From positions 37,449,191 to 37,513,190 of the forward strand of contig NC_068346.1 of the NCBI RefSeq assembly GCF_014633365.1: DNA of 64,000 bases. The letters are read 5' to 3'. Both the position numbers and the translations under genes were made by a program. Below, in pieces: positions 31,108 to 42,561 of the stretch. Every line of letters begins with the position of its first letter. Positions within the stretch are counted from its first letter, which is position 1. The stretch comes from Diospyros lotus (lineage: Eukaryota; Streptophyta; Magnoliopsida; Ericales; Ebenaceae). Below the pieces are notes generated by a model. That model worked only from the letters and a program-made list of their open reading frames with translations, did no database searches and had not been told where the DNA came from.

Positions 31108-32771
31108 CTCCTCCTTGGCATTTTGATGACAAACTCCAATTTTTTGTCTTAAAGCTTCAAACCTTTCTTTAGGCAGTGGCTTGGTAAAAATGTCCACAAG
31201 CTGTTCTTCAGATGAACAGTGAACAAGCACCACTTCATTTGATTGTTGGGCCTCTCTGATAAAGTGAAACTTAATCTTGATATGCTTGGTTCGTCCATGA
31301 AAGACTGGATTCTTAGAAATTGAGACTGCAGAAATGTTATCACACATAATCATGGTTGCTTCAGCTTGCTCATGTTCCAAATCCTTCAACATCTTCCTCA
31401 ACCAGATAGCCTAGTTGACAGCTGAGGGAGCAACAATGTACTCAACTTCTGCAGTGGACTGAGCCGTTGTCTCCTGCTTCTTTGAGCTCCAAGTGAAAAA
31501 ACTAGAACTTAGAGAAAATAAGTACCCTGATGTGCTTCTTGAATCATCAACAAAGCCTCCCCAATCACTATCAGTGTAGCCAATTAATTCCAAAGCTTCT
31601 CCTGGTGTTTTTGGAAAGAAAATACCAAGAGCAATAGTACCTTTGATGTACCTAAGTACACGTTTTGCAGCTACGAAGTGAGTCTCCTTTGGTGAATGCA
31701 TGAATCTTGAAAGAACACTCACAGCAAATAGTATATCAGGTCTGCTTGCTGTGAGATATTGAAGGCTGCCAATTAAGCTTCTATACAAGCTTTCATCCAC
31801 CTTCTCAGAATCATCATCCTTACTCAGCTTGATACTGGTTGTCATAGGTGTCCCCACTAGTTTACAATCCTCCATCTTAAACCTCTTTAAGATATCAGAA
31901 GCATATTTCTGTTGACATGTAAAAATGCCATGACTGGATTGCAACACTTCCATTCCAAGAAAATAATTCATAATTCCAAGGTCAGTCATCTCAAACACTT
32001 TATGCATTTCTTTCTTGAACTCTTGGATCAATTCAAGTTGACTTCCTGTGATAAGCATATCATCAACATAAATAGAGACAATTAAGAGATGATTACCACA
32101 GGATTTCACATACAAGGTTGCTTCATTTTGACTTTTGTTGAATCCAAGCTGCATAAGGTGGCTGTCCATCCTGTTGTACCAAGCCCTTGCTTTAAACCAT
32201 ATAAGGCTTTCTTAAGAAGATACACATGATCCTCTTTCCCTTGAACAACATATCCATCTGGTTGCTCTACAAAAATCTCTTCAGCAAGAAAGCCATTTAA
32301 GAAAGCCGACTTGACATCGAGTTGATGAATCTGCCAAGAGTTGGAAGCAGCAAGAGCAATAAGAAGTCTGATTGTATCATACCTTGCTACTGGAGCAAAT
32401 GTCTCTTGGTAATCTATTCCATATTGTTGAGCATAGCCCTTCACAACCAATCTGGCCTTGTGTTTACAAATTGACCCATCTGGATTGAGTTTTGTTTTAA
32501 AAACCCATTTAACTCCAATCACCTTGCGATCCTTAGGCCTTTTAACTAGCTGCCAAGTTTCATTCTTGTTGATCATTTCCATTTCTACTTCCATTGCTCT
32601 CCTCCATGCTAGAGAATCTTGAGCTTCAGCATGGCTGGTTGGTTCAATGATTGTTGTATTGCACTTTTGGTAAATATCCTCCAAGGTCCTTGTACCCTTT
32701 ACTGGAAGATCATCCACCAAATCATTAGCTTTAAGTTGACTCTGGACATCAAATGGAGAATCAGAACGCAC
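31108..32771 (-). pseudogene. Copia reverse transcriptase and RNase H
   Basis: From 32771 downward: WRRAMEVEMEMINKNETW, GVKWVFKTKLNPDG, KARLVVKGYAQQYGIDYQETFAP, LDVKSAFLNGFLAEEIFV and LYGLKQ. A frameshift at about 32170 leads into the frame with YVDDMLITG (catalytic), MNYFLGMEVLQ, IGSLQYLTASRPDI and YTDSDWGGFVDDSRSTSGY. RNase H ends in [22 protein letters not shown] and VDIFTKPLP. One TAG near 31409-31411 interrupts SAVN-AIWLRK. Otherwise the domain is well preserved. Confidence 0.88.
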
Positions 32772-32777
32772 ATTTTC

Positions 32778-33845
32778 CTAATTTTCCCAATCCCATGTTG
32801 TCACTTCATCAAACTTCACATTTCTGCTCAAGATGACTTTTTCTGTTTGCAGACAAAGAATCCTGTATCCTTTGGTTGCTATTCCATAGCCCACAAGAAT
32901 GCCCTTCTGAGCTTTGTTGTCAAGTTTACTTCTTTTTGACTCAAATATTTGAAAATAACAGATGCTACCAAACACTCGAAGATGATCTACAGCAGGTTTG
33001 ACACCATTCCAGACTTCATACGGTGTCTTGTTCTCTAATGCCTTAGTAGACAATCTATTCAGCAAATACACAGAGGTATTTACTACCTCTGCCCATAGTT
33101 TGTTTGGTATCTTCTTCTCAAGTAAGAGACATCTAGCCATCTCCATTACTGTTCTGTTCTTCCTCTCACACACACCATTTTGTTGTGGTGTGTATGGTGT
33201 GGTAAACTGATGAACTATGCTTGTACTATTACAATACTCAACAAACTGATTTGAAGTATACTCAGTACCATTGTCAGATCTCAGACATTTAATCAGCAAA
33301 CTACTTTGATTTTCTACTAGAGCCTTAAATCTTTGAAAAACAGTAAACACTTCACTTTTGAGTTTAATAAAATAAGCCCAACACATCCTAGTATAGTCAT
33401 CAATGAAAAGAATAAAGTATCTGTTACCACAAAGTGAGGCTGTTTTCATAGGACCACACACATCAGTATGAATGAGTTGAAGCTTTTGACTGGCTCTCCA
33501 TGCTTGTCCTTTAGGAAATGGTAGCCTTGACTGCTTGCCAAGTTGACAAGTTTCACATATTTGAATTTCACCAACAACTGCAGGCATGTTTTCAACCATT
33601 TCCTTTTGCTTCATATATGAGAGACTCTTCTGATTAAAGTGGCCGAATCTTTTGTGCCAAAGATTTGAAACCACCTGAGTGGTGTTGGAGTAAGCATGTT
33701 CAAAAACCTTTTCCCAACCAACAGCAAAACTTCTGTTCTTCATCTTCACACAAAATAATTGTTCTCCAAAAGGATCAAAGATAGTACATTTATGATCCTT
33801 GAAGTGAAGAGAGTAATTTTTCTCAAGCATTTGACCAACACTCAA
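32778..33845 (-). pseudogene. Copia integrase (open 355-residue segment)
   Basis: GAG-pre-integrase (LWHKRFGHFNQKSL, CETCQLGKQSRLPF), then the core with HTDVCGPM, LRSDNGTEYTS and PQQNGVCERKNRTVMEMA, so the D-D-E triad is present. The C-terminal block LLNRLSTKALENKTPYEVW and LVGYGIATKGYR follow. Stops at both ends (32775 and near 33850) separate it from protease and RT in what was one polyprotein. Confidence 0.87.
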
Positions 33846-35026
33846 TAGATTTTGACTGATTTCAGGTATAAGCAGAACATCAGGTATAGTTTGATACCTG
33901 AACTTGTTTGAACATTGACTGGACCTCTGCCTTTGACTTCCAGAAACTCTCCATTACCTATTTTCACTCTGGACTTGTAAGTCTCATCAAGATTTCTGAA
34001 CATCTCAGGATCATTGCACAAATGATATGCGCACCCACTGTCAATGAGCCAAGCATCAGATGAATCATTTGTTGAGAAGCAAGAAACTATGAATAGTTGC
34101 TCCTCTTGTGCATTAGCTGCATCTGCTAAACGAGTTTGTTGAGGTTTTGAGTCTTTAGTTTTGAATTTACAGACCTTTGTAATATGCCCTAACTGCTTGC
34201 AAATCCCACAAGTTACATCAGGCCTCCACCAACAGTATTTCTCAGCATGCGTGGTCTTCTTACAGTGTATGCAAGGAGGAAAATTTTTCTGTTTTGAACC
34301 TTCATTGCTGCTGCCACCTTCATTTTTGCCTTTGTTTTTCTAGTTGAATTGCTTCTTGCCCTTACTAACTTGTTTTTGCACATGGAAAGCACCTTCAGCA
34401 AATTTTTCCTGCCTAATAGTCCTTCTTTGCTCTTGTGCTTGAAGAGCACTCATAAGTTCACCTAATGAGATCTTGCTTAAGTCCTTGGATTCTTCAAGGG
34501 AGGAGATCTTTGATTCAAACCTCTCAGGAAGAGTTACAAGCACTTTCTCCACAATCCTTTTTTCTGCAAATTCCTCACCAAGTCATCTGATGTTATTAAC
34601 AATGAAGGAGATTCGATCAGCATACTTACCAATTGTTTCATCCTCTTGCATATTCAATTACTCAAATTCTCTTTTCAGATTCAACACCTGCATTTGCTTT
34701 GTTCTATCACTACCTTGGTATTCTTCTTTCAACCAATCCCAAGCCACTTTAGCAGAATCACATGCCATAATCCTATAGAAAACACAATCTGCCACTGAGT
34801 TCTGAATGAGTGACTTGGCCTTAGATTTCTTTGCCTTTTCTTCACTGTTGAATTTGATTTGAGCCATGGTTGGATTTGCTGGTAGAGGAGCAATTGGTTT
34901 ATCTTCAGTCACAGTTTCCCAGAGGTCATACGCTTCAAGATAAGCTTGCATCTTCACTGACCAAATGTGGTAGTTTCCACCAGTGAGAATGATAGGAGGG
35001 TTTAAAGTTAGGCTGCTGGATGCCAT
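33846..35026 (-). pseudogene. Copia gag and protease
   Basis: Gag starts with an ATG at 35024-35026 (MASSSLTLNPP) and includes YHIWSVKMQAYLEAYDLW and WDWLKEEYQGSDRTKQMQVL. After a stop at 34658 it continues with LVTLPERFESKISSLEESKD (34340-34552), a Lys-rich linker, a CCHC-like knuckle (CGICKQLGHITKVC near 34170-34212) and the protease motif WLIDSGCAYHL near 34050. Several stops and shifts interrupt it (34658, 34340, 33890). Confidence 0.8.
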
Positions 35027-35088
35027 CTGTATTTTGGGTTGAAATTGGTGTTTTGGTCCTATAAGATCAATTGTAGCTCTGATACCAG

Positions 35089-35404
35089 TGATGAAAAAAT
35101 AGAGAAGCAATAATTGAAACAAGGACACAAAGTGATTAAAAAAACCAGCATACTTCTTTCATTGATTGTAGTCTTTATATACAAGAAAAATAACCAACTT
35201 TCCTAAAGACTTGCCACTAAACATAGTGGGTAAAACTGATGAGAAAATGCTGCCATTATCTGAGCCATACGCAGCCACTAACTTCAGAAAAATAGCAACA
35301 AACTTTGACAAAGTCAAAAGAGAAAATGAAGGGTATAGAAACTGAAAAAACTGATAAAAAATAATAAACAAATATGATGAAATTAAAATGCCAACTGTCT
35401 AACA
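35089..35404 (-). repeat. 5' LTR of the 30.8-35.4 kb Copia
   Basis: 316 bp, partner of 30792-31107. The PBS lies directly inside it. Confidence 0.9.
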
Positions 35405-35583
35405 CTTGACCATAACTTCCCCACTTTTCAACACAAATTTAGGCCCATTTTTCATTATCAATCAAGACCGGTTCTTTTGATCATTATCCACGTTATTAGC
35501 TTGTGAGTTGAGTTGAGAACTTGCTCCTTTCACTCACTCAATTAATCTGTCACTGTTTCTTTGTGAACAATGCAACTTCTTGA

Positions 35584-36060
35584 GTGGAAACAGTCCACCC
35601 ACAAGACTCGTTTCTTTATGTGTTTGTGTCTCTGTATATCAAGATTCTCAAACAATGTCTAGTTAGCTGTTTACATCAGATAAGAATTCAAGTGCAATAT
35701 CCTTTGCATGCAAATATGGGCGTCAGCAACTCCCAGATCACCACCTATTCAGGTATTCTGCTTTCTTTTCTCTTGGCCTTGAGTAGAATCACCACTTGCT
35801 GTCTACTTGTAGTTGTAACCCATTACGCAAATGCACTGACCTTCAATCTCACCAATATGATATCAAGCTTCATCATCTCAATGTCAATATAACACCTTAT
35901 GGAGATGCTTAACAAGGCCTAGATAAGAATTGGAAGGTAGTGGCTGGAGTTGTGGGTGATAAGTAGAGCAGTGATTCGCAAAACTTGAAGAGAAGAGAGC
36001 TCCCGTTTGTGTTGGTTTTGCCCTTTCTTAATACAAGCGAAGCCTTGGTACACCGTCAGT
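35584..36060 (+). pseudogene. Collapsed LecRLK remnant: 5' head joined to a 3' flank
   Basis: The motif GAAACAGTCCAC at 35587-35598 is shared with other LecRLK upstream regions. An ATG at 35716 then opens a signal peptide and the first lectin strand (ANALTFNLTN), as in LecRLK-2. After a frameshift the sequence reads NVNITPYGDA and then switches at about 35905 to sequence that matches the 3' flanks of LecRLK copies at 38935-39005 and 39890-39960 plus 45056-45170. Nearly the whole lectin and kinase coding region is deleted, presumably by recombination between paralogs or within the gene. Non-functional. Confidence 0.75.
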
Positions 36061-36132
36061 TGTTGCTGCTGGTGCTGGTGCTGGTGCTGGTGCTGTTGCT
36101 TGTGCTGGTGCTGGTGCTGGTGCTGGTGCGTA
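36061..36132 (+). repeat. GGTGCT microsatellite
   Basis: About twelve copies of a hexamer, mostly GGTGCT with GTTGCT and TTGTGCT variants. It produces a Cys/Trp-rich spurious ORF. Confidence 0.9.
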
Positions 36133-36600
36133 ACTATAGTTGATTTGACTTGTATTAGCTTATTTGGGACATCAGTTTCCTATGCAACTGGTTGAAGCTT
36201 CTCTCTCTAGGTCAGGCTCGAAAGCAGCAAATCGGCTCCAACGAGGAGGATGGGGTTGGTTTGAGAAAGAGGGTGGGTTCGGGTTCAGCCTTTTTCTTGA
36301 TTTCGGATTTGACAAGAGGGTAAGATTCTATTTCGTGTTCTCTTTTGACTTCTTGCTTCAAATTGGTGGCTTTTTGGGAAATTCAGCAGCCACGCTTGAC
36401 ATCAATTGGCACACGGGATACAAATAATGCATGCCCTCATCTGACTCCATAAAATATAGTTATTTCATACCATCATGAATATTGACTATTGACAAACTAA
36501 CCACCATATTTCTTTCTTTAAATCATTTAAATTTACACTATAATCTTTTTTGTTGAAACATCATCTTCAAGGCGCTCGGCAAAGATTGAAACTTCTTCGG
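36133..36600. other. Intergenic between LecRLK remnant and LecRLK-2
   Basis: No gene supported. A short ORF at 36164-36427 has no recognisable domain. The right end merges into the LecRLK-2 upstream region. Confidence 0.4.
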
Positions 36601-36602
36601 TT

Positions 36603-36614
36603 GAAACAGTCCAC
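36603..36614 (+). promoter_or_regulatory. Conserved LecRLK upstream motif GAAACAGTCCAC
   Basis: The same 12-mer or a close form is found upstream of the collapsed copy (35587-35598), at 60640-60650, and inverted at 63467-63478. Here it lies about 120 bp before the likely ATG at 36737. Conserved position in paralogs suggests a shared 5' leader or promoter element, or simply shared ancestry. Confidence 0.5.
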
Positions 36615-36736
36615 GGAGACTGGGTTTTCGTTCTTCAAAGGCCAAGACTCCAGAGCGATGCCTTCTCTGGATAAGCTATAGGTAATTATATCTGATGGCA
36701 TGGATTCAGCTGCAAACTTTAAGAATTTTTGAGAAT

Positions 36737-38830
36737 ATGGGGATCTGCAACAACTCCCCTGCAGGATCACCCAAGTATATTGTCATTTATTTTCTCGCCA
36801 TTTGCTGTGTGCAGCTTGCAGATGAAGCACCTTGTGCAAATGCCCTGAGCTTCAATTTCACCAGCATTAGGTCTCAATATCAAAACGTCAATATAACAAC
36901 CTACGGAAATGCTTATATCTCAGATCAAGGCATCCAAGTCACAACAGACGACCGCGGCGTAGACCGTTCCCAGAGAGCCGGCCGAGCCACCTATTTCGAG
37001 CCTCTTCATCTGTGGGATAAAACTTCTGGGAATTTGACAGATTTCAGCACCTATTTTGCGTTTGTGATCGACTCAAGTGGCAGCTCAGACTATGCAGATG
37101 GGCTGGCCTTTTTTCTTGCCCCCACTGTTGATAGTCCCAATAATATCACTACGGGTGGAGCCATGGGCCTTCCAATCCACCCCGTTACAATACAACCACT
37201 CTGCCCATTTCTTGCTGTGGAGTTTGATACATATTACAATTTATGGGATCCTGTAACAGGATCGAAAACCCATGTAGGTATTGACATCAACTCTCTCACA
37301 TCAAATGTTACTCAAGAGTGGTTTAGCAACATTACCGGTGGAGCAACAAATGAGGCTTGGATTACTTACAATTCTAGTTCGAAAAATTTGAGTGTTGTTT
37401 TCAGTACTTCTCCTGTAAATAACACAAGGATCGAGGGAGCCCTTCATTTCTTGGTTGATCTACGGGACTACTTGCCAGAATGGGTCGCAATCGGTTTTTC
37501 AGCTTCAACAGGATCAAGTTTTGAGAAAAACAATGTTAAATCATGGAGTTTTAGTTCGAGTTTGGTTGTCCCTAACAAGACAGCTTCCAGCCCCTTAAGC
37601 AAGGGACTGGTGGTGGGACTGAGTGTGGGCCTACCAGCTTTGGTGCTTGTGTTGGCCTTGGCTGGCTATGTCTTCTGGAAGAAAACTAGAGCAGAGGACG
37701 AATTTGCAGTTGAACTGTCTATGGATAGTGAATTTGAGGCAGGAACTGGGCCAAAGAAGTTTTCATACAATGAACTATCCTGGGCAACTAGTAACTTTGC
37801 AGAGGAACAGAAGCTTGGGGAGGGAGGATTTGGAGGTGTTTACCGAGGTTTCTTGAGGGAATTGAACTCCTATGTTGCTGTGAAGAGGGTATCAAAGGGG
37901 TCAACACAGGGAATAAGGGAGTACGCGTCAGAAGTGAAGATCATTAGCCTGTTGAGGCATAGAAACCTGGTGCAACTCGTTGGTTGGTGCCATGAGAAAA
38001 AACAACTCCTCCTTGTATACGAGTTCATGGCAAATGGCAGCTTGGATTCCCACCTCTTCAAACAGAAAACCTTGTTGACATGGCCAATAAGGTATAAAAT
38101 TGCTCAAGGCCTGGCCTTAGCACTGCTCTACCTACACGAAGAATGGGAACAGTGTGTGGTCCATAGGGATGTGAAGTCAAGCAATGTTATGTTGGATTCC
38201 AATTTCAACGCCAAACTTGGTGATTTTGGATTAGCTAGGCTTGTTGACCATGATAAAGGATCACAAACCACAATTGTTTTGGCAGGCACAAGGGGCTATA
38301 TGGCCCCGGAATATGTAGTTACAGGCAAAGCTGGCAAGGAATCAGATGTCTATAGCTTCGGAGTTGTAGCGCTGGAGATAGCTTGTGGAAGAAAAGCCAT
38401 TGACAATAAGGTCCCAGAAAGCCAGATGATACTGGTTCAGTGGGTTTGGGACCTCTATGGTACAGGACAACTGCTGGAGGCTGTGGATCCAAAGATTGGC
38501 ACAGATTTTGACCAACAAGAAATGGAAAGATTAATGATTGTTGGGCTCTGGTGTGCGCACCCTGATCACAATCTCCGGCCTCCTATTAAACATGCAATTC
38601 AAGTGCTTAATTGTGAAGCCCCGTTGCCCATCCTTCCGGCAACAATGCCAGTGGCAACATATTTTGCCCCCCCACTAAATCCCTTGACATCTCTTGTTTC
38701 TTCTACCTATGGCACCAACTTTTCTGAGGGCAGCCAAGTCCAGTCTTCAAGCTATAGTTACAACACTGATTCTTCAAAGGTCACCTCCTCTTCTGCATCT
38801 ACATCACTTTTGTATTCAACAACAAGATGA
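36737..38830 (+). CDS. L-type lectin-domain receptor kinase (LecRLK-2), intact
   Basis: Single exon, 697 residues from the chosen ATG at 36737 (MGICNNS...). An in-frame ATG at 36695 would add 14 residues before the signal peptide and is less likely. Residues about 1-36 are a signal peptide ending CANA, about 37-280 a legume-lectin domain (LTDFSTYFAFVID, DGLAFFLAP, FLAVEFDTYYN, EGALHFLVDLRDYLPEW), about 290-315 a transmembrane helix, and about 350-625 a Ser/Thr kinase (GEGGFGGVYRG, VAVKRV, HRDVKSSN, DFGLARL, RGYMAPEY). The C-tail is Ser-rich. Plasma-membrane receptor-like kinase, clade IX type; lectin ligands for this group are mostly unknown. It is the most complete member in the window and shares a tract of about 170 bp at about 96% identity with LecRLK-1 (15578-15749 against 37312-37483). 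Confidence 0.92.
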   Translation: MGICNNSPAGSPKYIVIYFLAICCVQLADEAPCANALSFNFTSIRSQYQNVNITTYGNAYISDQGIQVTTDDRGVDRSQRAGRATYFEPLHLWDKTSGNLTDFSTYFAFVIDSSGSSDYADGLAFFLAPTVDSPNNITTGGAMGLPIHPVTIQPLCPFLAVEFDTYYNLWDPVTGSKTHVGIDINSLTSNVTQEWFSNITGGATNEAWITYNSSSKNLSVVFSTSPVNNTRIEGALHFLVDLRDYLPEWVAIGFSASTGSSFEKNNVKSWSFSSSLVVPNKTASSPLSKGLVVGLSVGLPALVLVLALAGYVFWKKTRAEDEFAVELSMDSEFEAGTGPKKFSYNELSWATSNFAEEQKLGEGGFGGVYRGFLRELNSYVAVKRVSKGSTQGIREYASEVKIISLLRHRNLVQLVGWCHEKKQLLLVYEFMANGSLDSHLFKQKTLLTWPIRYKIAQGLALALLYLHEEWEQCVVHRDVKSSNVMLDSNFNAKLGDFGLARLVDHDKGSQTTIVLAGTRGYMAPEYVVTGKAGKESDVYSFGVVALEIACGRKAIDNKVPESQMILVQWVWDLYGTGQLLEAVDPKIGTDFDQQEMERLMIVGLWCAHPDHNLRPPIKHAIQVLNCEAPLPILPATMPVATYFAPPLNPLTSLVSSTYGTNFSEGSQVQSSSYSYNTDSSKVTSSSASTSLLYSTTR

Positions 38831-39962
38831 TTCTAACTGTATCTATATGCCACCTAAAATGTATCTGCTGCATATATAATGTATTTTGTATGATTATATG
38901 TATGTTGTTTCAAAAACTAACATTGCCTTTTAGTTTGAGATAATAAGGTCTCGAATATAGCTCTCATGTGCGTTGGTTTTGTTCTTTCTTTATACAACCA
39001 GTGCCTTCATTATATGTATGTTGTTTCAAAAGGGAACTGTTATTTTGATAACATTTTCTCACGCAAGTCTGGTATTAAAAAAGTATGATTGCCAGAATAG
39101 AATGTAAATCTCAAACGTCCGCAGCTTTGATGAAGTTAGAGAGCTGAGCAACCTTAAAGACATCCAATGTGCAGGAAACAGATCATAGAAATCCATTTCT
39201 TTTCTAACTTAGATTCAGAGTCCATGAATGTATTTAAAGGAGCTCATTCAGTCGCCCTTTCTTATCTCTCTGTGTTTTGTTGTGTCAATTGAAAAGAGCT
39301 TTCTGATGTAAAGAGGTAAAAGTTATGGACTGTGATGTGTATCTCCTCTCTTGTTTTCTGGTGCCTATAATTGTCAATTTGGCATGTCCAGGACGAATTT
39401 GAGGAAAGGAAATGCTACTTGCACACTTTAATTTAACAATTATGGTGACACTCATATATTGATATATTATATTGTGTGTCATATTAATATAAATTCATTT
39501 TATAGACCTTGATTCTTCTCATTTCTCAATCTTCTAATGTTAGTCTCGTGTGTGATTTAAGCTATTTCAGATTTATTTTAGACGAGATTCTCTCTATTTT
39601 GTCCCCCCTAAATCTGCAATCTTCTTTTCCTTTCTCCAAATCGGGTCGAGACACATCAAGAAGAAAGAGAATCCCTCTGCAAAGATTAAAAAGTTGAAAA
39701 TTACTTTATTTTCACAATTCAAACATAGATTAGAGACTAATTTACTTTTATGATTCAAAGATAAATTAAACGTTAAGCAGAATCTTCTCCATACAAAATT
39801 AAATAAGATGGTTCCAATAGCATCCGGTAATTCACAAAAAGTATCTGCTACATGGTATTCTCTGTATATCTGTATAATATGGCATTTAGTTTAAGCTAAC
39901 AAGGTCTAGAAAAGAATTGGATGCTGGTGGTTGGACTGGTGCTTGTGGTGGGTGTCTCGAAG
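38831..39962 (+). other. LecRLK-2 3' region and following LecRLK 3'-flank copy
   Basis: Contains the LecRLK-2 3' UTR (from 38831). A second, similar 3'-flank segment lies near 39840-39962 (ACAAGGTCTAGAAAAGAATT) and is interrupted by the Copia at 39968, continuing at 45056. This suggests another LecRLK copy once lay here. No ORF in this stretch is credible. Confidence 0.5.
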
Positions 39963-39967
39963 ATGAG

Positions 39968-40203
39968 TAACAGAGAGCTTGAAATCTAACAGAGAAACAC
40001 ACGAGAATTAAAGGCTTCACTGACCCACTTTATTGATAGAGATCTCTGTCTTAAATATGCCCTAAAACTAATACACAAATTACAGAAATGTCCTTGAGAC
40101 AAAAAATACAGAAACGCCACAAAACATGAAAATACAAATGTAAGCTATTACAATACAAAACAGAATATAACAAAAAAAATACAACTCTATTACAACTCTA
40201 TTA
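39968..40203 (-). repeat. 3' LTR of the Ale/Retrofit-like Copia
   Basis: 236 bp, next to target copy ATGAG. TA...TA termini. Confidence 0.9.
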
Positions 40204-40210
40204 CTCCCCC

Positions 40211-41278
40211 TCAAGATGAGCCATGAATATTGATGATGGCCATCTTGGACAATAGCAGAAGAAGATGAGAAGCTGGGAGAGCTTTAGTAAAAATATCTGC
40301 CAGCTGGTGTAGTGAGCGAATAGGTAATAGCTTGATTTGTCCAGCAAGAATTTTGTCACGAACAAAATGGCAATCTAGCTCATTATGTTTGGTACGCTCA
40401 TGAAAAACCGGATTAGTTGCAATATGAACAGCAGCTTGATTATCACAAAAAAGTAAGGCAGGAAGGGAAAAAGGAACCTGAAAATCCGATAAAAGTTGAG
40501 TAAGCCATGTAAGTTCACTGGCAGCAGAAGCCAAAGCACGATACTCAGCTTCAGCGGAGGAACAGGAAACAGTGGGCTGCTTCATAGAATGCCAAGAAAT
40601 CATAGATGCTCCAAGGAAAACACAATATCCAGTAACAGAACGACGAGTATCCAAGCACGAGCCCCACTCAGCATCGAAAAAAGCACGAAGTTGTAATGAA
40701 GAAGTGGCAGAAAAAAATAATCCCTGACCAAGAGCAGCCTTCAGATACTGCAATAAGTGATAGACAGCATCCAAGTGAGGTTTCCGAGGATTAGATACAA
40801 ATTGGCTAAGTTTGTGGACCGCATAAGTGATATTCGGCCAAGAGACGGTAAGATATAGTAAGCGGCCGATAAGCCGACGATAGAGAGAAGCATCCTCAAC
40901 CAAATCCCCTTCATTAGCACTAAGCTTTAGATTAGGAATCATGGGAACAGAAGCGGGTTTGCTGCCTAAGAGACCAGAATCTTCCAAAAGTTGCAAAGTG
41001 TAGTGCCTTTGAGAGAAGAAAATCCCTTTGGCAGATTGTGCAATCTCTAGACCAAGAAAATAACGCAAACAACCAAGATCCTTAAGCTTGAAATGACTAT
41101 GTAGAAAAGATTTCAGATCAGCAATAACTGAAAGATTGGGTCCTGTAAGTATGATGTCATCCACATAGACCAAAAGAGCTACAAATGAAGAACCACTACC
41201 TTGGTGAAAAGGGAATAATCTGATTTGGACTGTGTAAAACCAAATTGAAGAATAGCTTGAGAAAATTTTGAGAACCAC
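40211..41278 (-). pseudogene. Copia RT C-terminus and RNase H
   Basis: Open 355-residue segment: ALLVYVDDIILTGPN (catalytic YVDD), LRYFLGLEIAQS, LIGRLLYLTVSWPNI, AFFDAEWGSCLDTRRSVTGY, SSAEAEYRALASAASELTW, CDNQAAVHIATNPVFHERTKH and ADIFTKALP. It begins in a frame different from the upstream RT half and overlaps it by about 100 bp, so a single frameshift near 41250 separates them. Confidence 0.88.
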
Positions 41279-42561
41279 TGCCTGGAAGCTTGTTTTAGCC
41301 CATATATAGACTTATGTAACCGACAAACTAATTTCTCCCCCTTATTACCAACCGAGTAAGAGGGCTTATACCCAAGTGGTAAGTCCATATAGACTTCCTC
41401 AAAAAGATCCCCGTTAAGAAAAGCATTATTCACATCCAATTGAGTAAGAACCCATTTATGGCTGGCAGCTAAGGCAAGTAAAACTTTAACAGTCACCAAT
41501 TTTGCTACAGGAGAAAATGTATCAAGAAAATCCAACCCCTCTTGTTGTGTATATCCTTTAGCTACCAAGCGGGCCTTGTACCTTTCTATAGAACCATCAG
41601 ATTTGTATTTAATTTTATAAACCCATTTACACCCAATAGCATGCTTGTGAGAAGGCAAAGAGGTAACACTCCAAGTGTTATTAAGGTGCATGGCATCTAA
41701 TTCAGCTTTCATTGCATCTCTCCAATGAGCATGCTTTACGGCTTGATGATAGTATTGAGGTTCAAAATCAGTGGAGACTTGAAGAAGAAAAGAACCATGA
41801 GTAGGAGAAAGTTTAGAATAAGAGACATAATGATGTAAAGGATAATAGGTGTTGGTCAAAAGAGGTGGGTGATGAGATAAAAGACTGCAATGAAAGTCTT
41901 GTAGATAAGAAGGTGGTCGAGTAGCCCGAGAAGACCTACGGATGAGAATGGGAGAGATGGATGGAGATGAAGATGAATCAACAACAGGATCAAGGCGATG
42001 ATTAGAAGATGAAAGAGATGGTTCAACAGCAAGTTCATGTACAGGAAGTGGTAAAACAAGATTAGGAAATGGGTCCAATATCTCATCAGATGAGGTTATA
42101 GAATGAAAGGGGAATATGTGCTCATGAAATTGAACATCCCGAGAGATGAAAATAGATTTTGCTGTGAGATCATACAGCTTGTAGCCTTTGATGTTTGGTG
42201 GGTAGCCAATAAAAATACAAGCCTTGGCCCTAGGATGAAATTTGGATCTATGCGAGGGCAAGGTAGAGGCAAAACATAGACTACCAAAAACTCTAAATGA
42301 AGAATAGTCGACGGGAGTTTGATACAACAATTGATAGGGGGTTTGGGAGTGTAAAAGAGGGGTAGGAGATCTATTAATCAAGTATGCAGCCATAAGGACA
42401 CAGTCACCCCAAAATTTTATAGGAACCCGAGACTGAAAACAGAGTGCCCTAGCCACATTTAAAAGATGTTGATGTTTCCTTTCAACAACAGAATTTTCTT
42501 CAGGTCTCTCGACATAGGAGAATTGATGTATGACTCCCTTAGAGGCAAAAAAAATCAGCAA
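41179..42561 (-). pseudogene. Copia integrase C-half and RT N-half
   Basis: Open 460-residue segment. Integrase Glu region SVVERKHQHLLNVARAL, WGDCVLMAAYLINRSPTP, FIGYPPNIKGYKLYDL, a Pro/Ser-rich linker, then RT with WRDAMKAELDAMHLNNTW, GCKWVYKIKYKSDG, LDVNNAFLNGDLFEEVYM and LYGLKQ-like IYGLKQASRQWF. It joins the upstream ORF by a shift in an A-run near 42547-42554, a place where slippage is easy. Confidence 0.88.

Larger units (their letters stand above)
30792..35404 (-). mobile_element. Ty1/Copia retrotransposon (minus strand), nearly complete
   Basis: Two 316-bp LTRs (30792-31107 and 35089-35404) with about five differences by eye, and a perfect target-site duplication CTTGA (30787-30791, 35405-35409). 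On the minus strand the iMet PBS TGGTATCAGAGCT lies at 35075-35087, and the purine tract GCCAAGGAGGAG lies next to the 3' LTR at 31108-31119. The order gag-PR-IN-RT-RH is complete. A handful of stops and frameshifts break the polyprotein, so it is recently inserted but probably inactive. Confidence 0.92.

Noticed and set aside
36007..36195. Cys/Trp-repeat peptide
   Set aside because: Encoded by the GGTGCT microsatellite.
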